Shown one piece after another: positions 9,124 through 17,230 of a DNA stretch of 33,713 nucleotides; positions within the stretch are counted from its first letter, which is position 1, and each line of letters opens with the position of its first letter. The position numbers and the translations under genes were made by a program. The notes under the pieces are model-generated. The model saw nothing but the letters and a program-made list of their open reading frames with translations, was not told the DNA's origin and ran no database searches. This DNA comes from Niabella sp. (GTDB lineage Bacteria; Bacteroidota; Bacteroidia; Chitinophagales; Chitinophagaceae): contig JAGIAQ010000036.1 of assembly GCA_017744795.1 (NCBI GenBank), positions 1 through 33,713 of the forward strand. Direction: 5' to 3'.

Positions 9124-10149
9124 TTACTGATTGCTGGTTTCTTCAATCAACTGCAGCAGCGCATCTACCCAAAGCGGGCTGGTGTTCATGCAGGGAATAT
9201 AGGAGTACTGCTCGCCTCCGTGTGCCATAAAATCTTCCTTCCCCCGCAATTCAATTTCTTCAAGGGTTTCCAGGCAGTCGCTTACAAAAGATGGGCAAAC
9301 CACTATCAATTTTTTAACCTGCTCCTTGGGCAATTGTGGCAGGCGCACCTGCGTGTTGGGCAGCAGCCAGGGATCGCGCCCCAGCCGGCTTTGGTAGCTT
9401 TGCTGCCATTGGTCTTTTTTCAGTCCCAGTTTTTTTGCCACCAGTTCACTGGTAAGGGTAACCTGATGCCGGTAGCAGGTAGGATGGGATTCGCTTGCTT
9501 TAAAACAGCAGTTTTCCACCTGCATGCAATGTTTTTTAGTGGGGTCTGCCTTCAGAATATGACGTTCGGGGATACCATGATAGCTAAACAATAACTGATC
9601 AAAATCGCCCTGCAGGTGGGGGCGCATGCTTTCCGCCAGGGCATTTATATAGGCGGGGTGCTTGTAAAAAGGAGGCACCACTTTTAACCGGAACGGATAG
9701 TTGTTTTTTTTGTGCGCTTCTTTCATATGCTCCACCGCTGTTTCAAAACTGCTCATGGCGTAATGCGGATATAACGGTACCAGGATCACTTCCTCCACAT
9801 CCGGCATCCGCTTCAACAGGGCGTTATAGGAAGCCTCCGGCGTAGGATTTCCGTAGCGCATAGAAAGCTCAATGGGGAGCGTTGTTTTCTTTTGAAGCGC
9901 TTCCTGCAGTTGCTTTGATAAAACAATTAACGGCGAGCCCTCTTTCCACCAGATGGTTTTATAGGCCTCGGCAGATTTGGGGGCCCGGAACGGATTAATA
10001 ATACCTTTTACCAATAAAAGCCGCAGGAGCCAGGGCTTATCGATAACCCGCTCATCCATTAAAAATTCGTCAAGATATTTTTTTACATCCTTTACCGCGG
10101 TTGAATCCGGGGAGCCCAGATTCATGAGAATTACTCCGGTTTTGCGCAT
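9124..10149 (-). CDS. hemH: Ferrochelatase
   Basis: Inserts ferrous iron into protoporphyrin IX, the last step of protoheme synthesis. Start chosen at ATG 10149 (product begins MRKTGVILMNLGSPDS), which is the usual N-terminus of bacterial ferrochelatases and gives about 341 residues. The open frame extends upstream to a TTG at 10218, but that codon lies inside a TAnnTTTG promoter box and would not be transcribed. Family features: GVILMNLGSPDS at the N-terminus, YPHYAMSSFE, FSYHGIPERHI with the catalytic His, and the terminal CPSFVSDCLETLEEI block containing the conserved Glu. Transcribed divergently from hemA across a 205-bp region (counting from ATG 10149) with an FNR-like palindrome. Very confident. 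Confidence 0.96.
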   Translation of the reverse strand: MRKTGVILMNLGSPDSTAVKDVKKYLDEFLMDERVIDKPWLLRLLLVKGIINPFRAPKSAEAYKTIWWKEGSPLIVLSKQLQEALQKKTTLPIELSMRYGNPTPEASYNALLKRMPDVEEVILVPLYPHYAMSSFETAVEHMKEAHKKNNYPFRLKVVPPFYKHPAYINALAESMRPHLQGDFDQLLFSYHGIPERHILKADPTKKHCMQVENCCFKASESHPTCYRHQVTLTSELVAKKLGLKKDQWQQSYQSRLGRDPWLLPNTQVRLPQLPKEQVKKLIVVCPSFVSDCLETLEEIELRGKEDFMAHGGEQYSYIPCMNTSPLWVDALLQLIEETSNQ

Positions 10150-10215
10150 GGTATAACTAATATTCGTTTGTTCGCGTAAAATTTGTTGTAACTGATCAGC
10201 AGTTATAACAGCCGG

Positions 10216-10223
10216 CAAAGATA
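10216..10223 (-). promoter_or_regulatory. -7 box of the hemH promoter
   Basis: On the minus strand TATCTTTG is an exact TAnnTTTG match. It predicts a transcript start near 10211, about 60 nt upstream of ATG 10149, and excludes the TTG at 10218 as start codon. No good -33 TTG is seen. Confidence 0.5.
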
Positions 10224-10237
10224 TAGGTTAAATAAAG

Positions 10238-10322
10238 ATGACGCTACTGTTATGACAATCTGGTAATAATGATAAAAATCATATTTTTATGATGATTGGG
10301 TGACAATAATATGACGTTACTG
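10238..10322. repeat. Direct repeat pair flanking the hemH/hemA palindrome
   Basis: ATGACGctACTG (10238-10249) and ATGACGttACTG (10311-10322) agree at 10 of 12 positions and bracket the AT-rich palindrome at about equal distance (20 and 21 bp from its ends). They may be half-sites for a second regulator or chance; functional evidence is lacking. Confidence 0.35.
10269..10282. promoter_or_regulatory. FNR/Crp-like palindrome between hemH and hemA
   Basis: ATGAT-AAAA-ATCAT is a perfect 5-bp inverted repeat with a 4-bp spacer and matches the FNR-type consensus TTGAT-N4-ATCAA at 8 of 10 positions. It overlaps a second palindrome (ATAAAAAT-CAT-ATTTTTAT, 10272-10290). Its centre is about 64 bp upstream of the predicted hemH transcript start and about 75 bp upstream of the hemA start, distances usual for upstream activator sites. 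Regulator identity is inference. Confidence 0.5.
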
Positions 10323-10336
10323 CCAGTTATCCTTCC

Positions 10337-10344
10337 TACATTTG
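10337..10344 (+). promoter_or_regulatory. -7 box of the hemA operon promoter
   Basis: TACATTTG is an exact TAnnTTTG match that ends 10 bp before ATG 10355. It implies a 5' leader of only about 5 nt, so the heme operon may be nearly leaderless. Confidence 0.5.
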
Positions 10345-10354
10345 CGCTGTTACC

Positions 10355-11605
10355 ATGGCAATAGAGGAGTTCCATATTTCAAAACAGGTTTTAGATCGTT
10401 TTTGTATTGCCGGTATTAATTACCATAAAGCTGACGCTGCTACGAGAGGCCTGTTTTCTATTAGTAATGATGCGTTTGCCGCATTGGGCAAAACTGCAAA
10501 AGATTCCGGATTAAAAAGCGTTTTTGTTGTTTCGACCTGCAACCGTACCGAGATTTACGGGTTTGCCGAATCTGTAATGCAGTTGGTAGAATTGCTGGTG
10601 CCCCATACCAACGGAGATAAGGCTGCACTTTATGAGTGCGGTTATTTTAAAAATGGAGAGGAAGCCCTGCAACATTTGTTTGATGTAGCCGCTGGCCTGG
10701 ACTCCCAGATATTGGGAGACTACGAGATCCTGGGGCAACTGAAACGTGCGGTGGATACAGCGCGCTGCCAGCAGCTGATAGGTCCGGTGATGGATCGCAT
10801 GCTGAACTTTGCCTTTCAGTCGTCAAAAAAAATCAAGACAGAGACCAATCTTAGTGATGGTACCGTTTCTGTTTCTTTTGCAGCCATAGAGCTGCTGCAA
10901 AACATAAAAGAGATAACTGCAAAAAAGATCCTGATCATCGGGGCCGGTAAATTTGGTGTAAATGTTTGTAAAAATCTGAATACCTATTTACCCGGAACAA
11001 CTATTACCCTGATGAACCGCACGGATGATGTGGCGCGGGATATAGCGCGTGCCCATAATATAAATTTTACACCCTATAGTGATAAAGCAGCGGCCATTGA
11101 TGCTTCAGATATAATTATTGTGTGCACTAATTCCAGCGAACCTACCGTGTTGCCGGAACATATTAAAGACGGCAAACAGAAATTGTTGCTGGATCTTTCC
11201 GTTCCGGTAAATGTGCATCCGCTATTAAAAAACCGGGAGGGCATTACGGTAATTGATGTGGATGATATTTCCAATACGATCCTGGATAAAACCCTGGCCC
11301 GCCGCAAGGCAGAAGTGCCCGGGGCCAATGCCATCATCGATCACTTTAAAGAGGAGTTTCTGAGCTGGCTGAAGGAGCATCATTATGCGCACCACCTTAA
11401 AACCTGGAAAAACAAACTTTGTGAAATTGATTTAACGCGAACAGCCGTTTGCGAATTTTATAAGGATACGTCATTGATCAGCGAAACAGAGCGTGTTACA
11501 CGTGCGCAAAAAGCGGTAAAGCAGCTGGCGGTAAACCTCAAAGTGAAACACGACAAAGGGTGCCAGTTTATCAGCAGCATCAATGACTATCTGCAAATCC
11601 CCTAA
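10355..11605 (+). CDS. hemA: Glutamyl-tRNA reductase
   Basis: First committed enzyme of the C5 route to 5-aminolevulinate: reduces glutamyl-tRNA to glutamate-1-semialdehyde with NADPH. 416 residues, the usual length. Visible are IAGINYHKADAATRG (N-terminal catalytic domain), STCNRTEIYGF with the nucleophile Cys62, GLDSQILGDYEILGQ, the Rossmann motif ILIIGAGKFGVNVC, and a C-terminal dimerisation helix region. It is the first gene of the plus-strand heme operon; hemC starts 13 bp downstream. The partner hemL (aminomutase) is not in the window. Confidence 0.96.
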   Translation: MAIEEFHISKQVLDRFCIAGINYHKADAATRGLFSISNDAFAALGKTAKDSGLKSVFVVSTCNRTEIYGFAESVMQLVELLVPHTNGDKAALYECGYFKNGEEALQHLFDVAAGLDSQILGDYEILGQLKRAVDTARCQQLIGPVMDRMLNFAFQSSKKIKTETNLSDGTVSVSFAAIELLQNIKEITAKKILIIGAGKFGVNVCKNLNTYLPGTTITLMNRTDDVARDIARAHNINFTPYSDKAAAIDASDIIIVCTNSSEPTVLPEHIKDGKQKLLLDLSVPVNVHPLLKNREGITVIDVDDISNTILDKTLARRKAEVPGANAIIDHFKEEFLSWLKEHHYAHHLKTWKNKLCEIDLTRTAVCEFYKDTSLISETERVTRAQKAVKQLAVNLKVKHDKGCQFISSINDYLQIP

Positions 11606-11618
11606 GCGGGTGTAAACT

Positions 11619-12614
11619 ATGATCCGTATTGGTACCAGAGACAGCCAGCTGGCCCTATGGCAGGCCACACAGGTTAAAAATCTATTAGAAAGTTTTGGGG
11701 TTCCGGCGTCGTTAACGCCGATCAAGAGCGATGGAGATATTGACCTTGTTACTCCTTTATATGCTATGGGGGTTCAGGGCGTATTTACGCGGGCGCTGGA
11801 TATTGCCTTGCTGAATAACCAGATCGATATTGCTGTGCACAGCATGAAAGACGTGCCGGTACAATTGCCCCACGGCATCGTGGAGGCTGCCGTACTGGAA
11901 CGTGCTTCGTATAAAGACATTCTGGTACTAAACGAAAACTGGAAAGCTCCGGAAGCTGACCATGATGTCGATGTACTCAAGGATCTGATCGCGGGAAACG
12001 AAAAACCAGAAAACGAACGTGAAACGTCAAACGTGAAACGTCAAACATCAAACCTGATCATCGCCACCAGCAGCGTACGCCGCAAGGCACAATGGCTGAA
12101 CCGTTTTCCCGATCACGCTATTGAGAATATCCGTGGCAATGTAAATACCCGGTTGAGAAAATTAGCAGAAAGTAATTGGTTTGGGGCCATTTTTGCCGCG
12201 GCAGGCCTGGAGCGTATCGGGCTGAAACCCGCTAATAGCATTGATTTGAATTGGATGTTGCCGGCGCCCGCACAGGGAGCTATACTGGTTACGGCAAGGC
12301 AGGGCGATGGAAGCGTATTGAGGGCCTGCGGCCGGATCAACCACCTCCAAACTGCATTTTGTGTGAAAGCAGAACGGGAATTTTTAAGTGCCCTGATGGG
12401 CGGTTGCAGCACGCCGATCAGCGCGCTGGCTTCTTTTGAAAACGACCAATTGCGGTTTCAGGGAAGTGTGGTAAGTCCGGATGGAACAGAGAAGGTAGAG
12501 GTGAACAAGCGCTACCGGCTGAGCGAAACAAAAACGCCGGGAACCTTGGCCGCGCAAAATATCCTGGAACAAGGGGCGCAAACCATCCTCGCGAAAATGA
12601 ACCATGGCAGCTAA
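11619..12614 (+). CDS. hemC: Hydroxymethylbilane synthase with a low-complexity insertion
   Basis: Polymerises four porphobilinogens into hydroxymethylbilane. 331 residues, slightly longer than the roughly 310 usual for the family. MIRIGTRDSQLALWQA at the start, HSMKDVP (74-80), ATSSVRRKAQW (149-159), NIRGNVNTRLRKL, APAQGAI and the dipyrromethane-cofactor Cys263 in LMGGCSTPI are all present. The extra length sits at about residues 126-145, just before the ATSSVRR motif, and is partly encoded by five 7-bp direct repeats. The reading frame is intact across it, so the protein should be active. hemD overlaps the 3' end by 11 bp. Confidence 0.95.
   Translation: MIRIGTRDSQLALWQATQVKNLLESFGVPASLTPIKSDGDIDLVTPLYAMGVQGVFTRALDIALLNNQIDIAVHSMKDVPVQLPHGIVEAAVLERASYKDILVLNENWKAPEADHDVDVLKDLIAGNEKPENERETSNVKRQTSNLIIATSSVRRKAQWLNRFPDHAIENIRGNVNTRLRKLAESNWFGAIFAAAGLERIGLKPANSIDLNWMLPAPAQGAILVTARQGDGSVLRACGRINHLQTAFCVKAEREFLSALMGGCSTPISALASFENDQLRFQGSVVSPDGTEKVEVNKRYRLSETKTPGTLAAQNILEQGAQTILAKMNHGS
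12017..12051 (+). repeat. Five-copy heptanucleotide repeat inside hemC
   Basis: ACGTGAA, ACGTCAA, ACGTGAA, ACGTCAA, ACATCAA follow each other without gaps (7 bp x 5). The first four form two perfect 14-bp tandem copies. Because 7 is not a multiple of 3, each unit is read in a different frame. It lies in the low-complexity insertion of HemC. Confidence 0.92.
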
Positions 12615-13290
12615 ACCGCTTCATATTTTAAGCACCGGGCTTTTGGAGGAGGAGCTGATAAAATCGGTTGAGGGGCAGGTACACCTCGATTGCATTCCTT
12701 TTATTAAGATCCTTTATGTAGCTCCGGACACCATCGCAAGCGCGGTAGCGGCGGCTGGTTCAAATCTTCGTTATGTAATATTTACCAGCAAAAATGCCGT
12801 AAAAGCCGTTGCTGCAGCTAATTTGCCACATTCTGATTGGAATGTATTCTGTATTGAAACGGCCACCCAAAAACAGGTCGGGGCATCCTTTCCCCAATCA
12901 GTTATTATTGCTACTGCCCCCAATGGTGCACAGTTAGCGGAAAAGATTGTTGCGCATGCACCGGAGCGTACCCTGTTCTTCTGTGGTAACCGACGGCTGA
13001 ACACGATTCCGGAGACATTGGCGCGGCATCATATTCCCAATAAAGAAATCACCGTGTACGATACGATCGAAACCCCAAAGACGGTTAACAAAGACTATGA
13101 TGGTATTCTTTTTTATAGTCCGAGCGGAGTTGAAAGTTTTTTCTCAGTGAACAGACTGCCACAACAAACAGCAGCCATTTCCATTGGCCCGTCTACCACC
13201 CGGACGTTAAAAAAATACACAGACAAGATCATTGAAAGCCCGGTGCCGGATGCAAAACAATTAGTACAGCAAGCTTTATTGTTAAGATGA
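12604..13290 (+). CDS. hemD: Uroporphyrinogen-III synthase
   Basis: Closes and inverts ring D of hydroxymethylbilane to give uroporphyrinogen III. 228 residues, usual length is about 250. The family is poorly conserved, but several features fit: a two-lobed alpha/beta pattern, YVIFTSKNAVKAV near residue 60, LFFCGNRRLNTIPETL, DGILFYSPSGVESFF, and AAISIGPSTTRTLKK near the end. Its position between hemC (11-bp overlap) and hemE is the strongest support. Confidence 0.9.
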   Translation: MAAKPLHILSTGLLEEELIKSVEGQVHLDCIPFIKILYVAPDTIASAVAAAGSNLRYVIFTSKNAVKAVAAANLPHSDWNVFCIETATQKQVGASFPQSVIIATAPNGAQLAEKIVAHAPERTLFFCGNRRLNTIPETLARHHIPNKEITVYDTIETPKTVNKDYDGILFYSPSGVESFFSVNRLPQQTAAISIGPSTTRTLKKYTDKIIESPVPDAKQLVQQALLLR

Positions 13291-13327
13291 TTGATAACGG
13301 GCAGTAATTTAAATTGTAAACAAGATT

Positions 13328-14368
13328 ATGACCACTATAAAGAACGATTTGATCTTAAGAACGCTTCGCGGAGAAGCAACAGAACGAACGCCGGTATGGA
13401 TGATGCGTCAGGCCGGCCGGTACTTGCCGGAATATATTCAGCTGCGGGAAAAATACTCTTTTTTTGAAAGATGCCAGAACCCGGAACTGGCTTGTACCAT
13501 TACCCTGCAGCCGGTTGATATTATTGGGGTAGATGCAGCGATCCTTTTCTCAGACATCCTTGTGGTACCACAGGCAATGGGGCTTGAAGTGCAGTTGGTA
13601 GAAAAGCTTGGCCCCTTTCTGCCCCAGCCGATCAAAACCAACGGAGATCTGCAACGCATTCGAATACCTGATGTAGAGGAAACGCTGGGTTATGTTTTTG
13701 ATGCGATCACCCTGATAAAAAAAGAGCTTAACGGAAGCGTACCGCTGATCGGCTTTGCCGGCGCCCCCTGGACGATCCTTTGCTATATGGTACAGGGTAA
13801 AGGCAGCAAAACCTTTGATGAGGCAAAAGCTTTTTGTTATCAGCAACCGGAAACGGCGCATGCCCTGTTGCAAATGATCACCGATACAACTATCGCTTAT
13901 CTCAAAGGTCAGGTTGCAGCCGGCGCCGATACCCTGCAGTTGTTCGATAGCTGGGGCGGCTTGCTGAGTAAGCAGGATTTTGAAAATTTTTCGCTTCAGT
14001 ATATCCGCCAGATCGTGGCGGCGTTAAAGGAGCTGGTGCCCGTTATCGTTTTTGCAAAAGGAGCCTGGGGAGCGCTGGCCGAAATGGCAGCTACCGGCGC
14101 TGCAGGTTTGGGTATTGACTGGTGCATTGAACCGGCGATGGCCCGTAAGCTGGCAGGGAATAGTGTAACTTTGCAAGGGAATTTTGACCCCGCCAAATTA
14201 TTGGCGCCGATCCCACAAATTGAAAAAGAAACAAAAGAAATGCTGCAGGCTTTTGGACCAGAAAGACATATCGCCAACTTAGGCCATGGTATCTTACCAA
14301 ATGTACCTGTTGACCACGCCAAAGCATTTGTTAACACCGTTAAAGAATATTCATTTTCTAACATTTAA
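13328..14368 (+). CDS. hemE: Uroporphyrinogen decarboxylase
   Basis: Decarboxylates the four acetates of uroporphyrinogen III to give coproporphyrinogen III. 346 residues, normal for the family. The N-terminal signature [17 protein letters not shown] is intact; also [18 protein letters not shown] (catalytic Asp region), [30 protein letters not shown] and [18 protein letters not shown]. It starts 37 bp after hemD. The next gene's signal-peptide start is 10 bp after the hemE stop. Confidence 0.97.
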   Translation: MTTIKNDLILRTLRGEATERTPVWMMRQAGRYLPEYIQLREKYSFFERCQNPELACTITLQPVDIIGVDAAILFSDILVVPQAMGLEVQLVEKLGPFLPQPIKTNGDLQRIRIPDVEETLGYVFDAITLIKKELNGSVPLIGFAGAPWTILCYMVQGKGSKTFDEAKAFCYQQPETAHALLQMITDTTIAYLKGQVAAGADTLQLFDSWGGLLSKQDFENFSLQYIRQIVAALKELVPVIVFAKGAWGALAEMAATGAAGLGIDWCIEPAMARKLAGNSVTLQGNFDPAKLLAPIPQIEKETKEMLQAFGPERHIANLGHGILPNVPVDHAKAFVNTVKEYSFSNI

Positions 14369-14378
14369 AATTTTTACC

Positions 14379-16256
14379 TTGAAAAAATTGCCACTTTTAA
14401 CTGCTCTATTTACCTGCCTTTGCGGTGCTGTAGCCGCTCAGTCGCTATACATGCCTCGTAACATTCAAAATGCCATTAAAAACGGAACCCGGACGGTTAC
14501 AGGGGCACCCGGAGCAAATTATTGGCAGAATCGCGGGAATTATACCATCAGCGCTGCTGTGGATGCGGTTAAGAAAGCAGTGTCAGGGAAGGAAAGAATT
14601 ATTTATTCCAACAATAGTCCGGACACCCTGCGTACGGTTTTTATTCGCTTCGTAAACAATATCCATAAACCGGAGGCTCCACGTTCTGGCCAGGTTTCTA
14701 AAGACTTTTTGACTACTGGTTTGTACATTCAGTCTTTTGCAGTAGACAGCGCTGTGTATTCGGTCAATAGCGATAACTGGGGTACTGTAAATGCCGTGCG
14801 ACTGCAAACACCCATTCTGCCTGGTGCTAAAGCCGTATTCGATATTGAATGGACCTATCCGTTATCAAAAGAAAGTGGCCGGGAAGGACAAATCGATCCC
14901 CATACCTTTTTCTGCGCTTATTTTTATCCCCGTATTTCGGTGTATGATGATTATAATGGATGGGACCGGCTGCCGCACACCGATGGTGGCGAGTTTTATA
15001 ATGATTTCAATGACTATACTGTTTCAGTTAAAGTACCCACCAATTATGTTGTATGGGCTACGGGCACTTTAAATAACGCAAGGGATGTGCTGCAGCCCGG
15101 GGTCTTTAAACGTTTTCGCGAATCGCTCACAAGCAATAAGCTCATTCATGTAGCTACAGCCAAAGACATGGAGCAGGGGGCAGTAACCAATTCCAGCGAA
15201 TGGAATGAATGGAAGTTTTTAGCAAGTAATGTTACTGATTTCACCTTTGCGACCAGCAATCATTTTGTTTGGGATGCCGGCAGCGTAGCGTTGGCAGCCG
15301 CCAAAGACCTGAAAAGAGTTAGTGTGCAGGCGGCTTATAAAGATACAGCGGCAGATTTCAAAAACGCAGTGGAATGGGGTAAGGACGCACTCAGCTGGTT
15401 TTCCAACAATATGCCCGGGGTTACGTATCCTTATCCAACCATGACTGCCGTACAGGGCTTTGCAGATATGGAATACCCGATGATGGTAAATGATGCTACC
15501 ACAAAAGACCTTACTTTTTCCAGGCTTGTACTGGATCATGAAGTGGCACATACCTATTTTCCTTTTTTCATGGGCATCAATGAAACCCGCTATGCGTATA
15601 TGGATGAAGGCTGGGCCACCACATTTGAGTACCAGATCGGCATAGCAGAGAATGGAAAGGCGGAGGCAGACGAAGCGTATAAAAATTTCAGGGTGAAGCG
15701 ATGGATCTATAGCCCCGTTACAGAAAACGACCAGCCGTTAATCACAATGTCATCTCAGTTAAGCGGTGCTGGTTATGGAAATAATTCATATGTGAAAGCT
15801 TCCCTGTCGTACCTGGCGCTGAAAGATCTCCTGGGCGACGCGGCATTTAAACATGCGCTGCTGTCGTATATGGATACCTGGAACGGGCGGCACCCTACTC
15901 CCTGGGATTATTTTTATTCCTTTACTGCCGCTTCCAAACAGGATTTAAACTGGTTTTGGAAAAACTGGTTCTTTAGCAACAATTATATCGATCTTAAGAT
16001 TGACAGCGTGCAGCCGGGTAATAACAGTACTTCTATTACGCTTGAAAATGTTGGAGGCTTTGCAGTGCCTTTTGATGTGATCGTCCGGCTGGATAAAGGC
16101 AAGGAAAAAAAATATCATTATACCCCTGAGATCTGGAAGAAAGGTGAACCAAAGGTTACGTTCTCCGTTCCCAGCGGCGGAACCATTGAAAGTGTAACAA
16201 TTGACGGCGGCATTTTTATGGATGCCACGCCCAATGATAATATTTACAAATTATGA
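14379..16256 (+). CDS. Secreted M1-family metallopeptidase in the heme operon
   Basis: About 625 residues from TTG 14379. I chose this start because it gives a clean signal peptide (KKLPLLTALFTCLCGAVAAQ) directly after hemE, whereas the open frame further upstream overlaps hemE and lacks one. The gluzincin zinc site is HEVAH (387-391) with Glu410 18 residues on, and a GxMEx-type exopeptidase motif (GFADMEYPMM) precedes it. The N-terminal half is the beta-sandwich of M1 enzymes. No heme-related role is known to me for this family; conserved cotranscription would be the only argument. The stop overlaps the hemF start (ATGA), so translation is coupled. Confidence 0.9.
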   Translation: MKKLPLLTALFTCLCGAVAAQSLYMPRNIQNAIKNGTRTVTGAPGANYWQNRGNYTISAAVDAVKKAVSGKERIIYSNNSPDTLRTVFIRFVNNIHKPEAPRSGQVSKDFLTTGLYIQSFAVDSAVYSVNSDNWGTVNAVRLQTPILPGAKAVFDIEWTYPLSKESGREGQIDPHTFFCAYFYPRISVYDDYNGWDRLPHTDGGEFYNDFNDYTVSVKVPTNYVVWATGTLNNARDVLQPGVFKRFRESLTSNKLIHVATAKDMEQGAVTNSSEWNEWKFLASNVTDFTFATSNHFVWDAGSVALAAAKDLKRVSVQAAYKDTAADFKNAVEWGKDALSWFSNNMPGVTYPYPTMTAVQGFADMEYPMMVNDATTKDLTFSRLVLDHEVAHTYFPFFMGINETRYAYMDEGWATTFEYQIGIAENGKAEADEAYKNFRVKRWIYSPVTENDQPLITMSSQLSGAGYGNNSYVKASLSYLALKDLLGDAAFKHALLSYMDTWNGRHPTPWDYFYSFTAASKQDLNWFWKNWFFSNNYIDLKIDSVQPGNNSTSITLENVGGFAVPFDVIVRLDKGKEKKYHYTPEIWKKGEPKVTFSVPSGGTIESVTIDGGIFMDATPNDNIYKL

Positions 16257-17221
16257 CGAAGGAAGCAACAAAGGCTTTTAGGGAAGAGTGGATTGAATAT
16301 GTTTACGGGCTGCAGGACACCATTTGCAAAGCCCTGGAGCAGGAAGACGGCAAAGCTAAATTTAAAGAAGACAGCTGGCAGCGGGGCGAGAATGGAAACG
16401 GCGGGGGCGGGCATTCCCGCGTAATGGAGGACGGTGCGGTATTTGAAAAAGCCGGCGTAAATGTATCGGTTGTGTACGGTGGCATAACCGAAAAAATGGT
16501 TAAAGTGCTTTTTGCAGCGCTTCCTGATTCAGAAAAAAACCGCGCAGCGGGCGGCACCTGGTTTGCCTGCGGCATCAGCCTGGTATTGCATCCTTTTAAT
16601 CCGTTTGTGCCCACCACACATGCCAACTGGCGGTATTTTGAAGCACATGATGCTGCTGGAACCGTTATCCGGCGCTGGTTTGGCGGCGGGGCCGATCTGA
16701 CGCCCTATTATTTATTTGAGGAGGACGTTGTACATTTTCATAGCAGTTTTAAAAAGGCCATCGACCCGTTCGGTCCGCATCTGTATCCCCTGTATAAAAA
16801 ACAATGCGACGAATACTTTACCAATGCGCACCGCAGTAATGAAATGCGGGGTGTGGGAGGAGTATTTTATGACCACCTGTATTTAAATGATGAAGCCGAA
16901 GCGGAACGTTTGTTCAGGTTTCAAAAAGCAAACGGCGCAGCCTTTCTGGATGCCTATCTCCCGATGGTGCGGTTAAGAAAAAATACAAGCTTTGACGCGG
17001 TCAATAAAAAATGGCAGGAGATCAGAAGGGGACGATATGTAGAGTTTAACCTGATCCATGATCGCGGCACATTGTTTGGACTAAAAACCAACGGTCGCAC
17101 GGAAAGTATCTTAATGAGCCTTCCGCCAACCGTGCGCTTTGTTTATAATTACGAGCCCGAGCCGGGTAGTCTGGAAGATAAGTTGTTGCAGGCATGTAAG
17201 CATCCGAGGGAATGGGCATAG
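16253..17221 (+). CDS. hemF: Oxygen-dependent coproporphyrinogen III oxidase
   Basis: Converts two propionates of coproporphyrinogen III to vinyls using O2, giving protoporphyrinogen IX. 322 residues (E. coli HemF has about 300). Signature regions present: GGHSRVMEDGAVFEKAGVNV, FAALPDSEKN, HPFNPFVPTTHANWRYF, WFGGGADLTPYYLFEEDVVHFH, GVGGVFYDHLY, and RGRYVEFNLIHDRGTLFGL. The enzyme needs oxygen, so the host makes heme aerobically at least in part. ATG overlaps the peptidase stop by 4 bases. Downstream lies the inverted-repeat-flanked four-helix-bundle cassette. Confidence 0.97.
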   Translation: MTKEATKAFREEWIEYVYGLQDTICKALEQEDGKAKFKEDSWQRGENGNGGGGHSRVMEDGAVFEKAGVNVSVVYGGITEKMVKVLFAALPDSEKNRAAGGTWFACGISLVLHPFNPFVPTTHANWRYFEAHDAAGTVIRRWFGGGADLTPYYLFEEDVVHFHSSFKKAIDPFGPHLYPLYKKQCDEYFTNAHRSNEMRGVGGVFYDHLYLNDEAEAERLFRFQKANGAAFLDAYLPMVRLRKNTSFDAVNKKWQEIRRGRYVEFNLIHDRGTLFGLKTNGRTESILMSLPPTVRFVYNYEPEPGSLEDKLLQACKHPREWA

Positions 17222-17230
17222 TTGGAAATC

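Noticed and set aside
10150..10218. Longer hemH reading frame from TTG 10218
   Set aside because: The TTG is within the TAnnTTTG promoter box, and the shorter product begins exactly as ferrochelatases do.
14286..14378. Longer M1 peptidase reading frame from ATG 14286
   Set aside because: It overlaps hemE by over 80 bp and would bury the signal peptide about 30 residues inside the protein.
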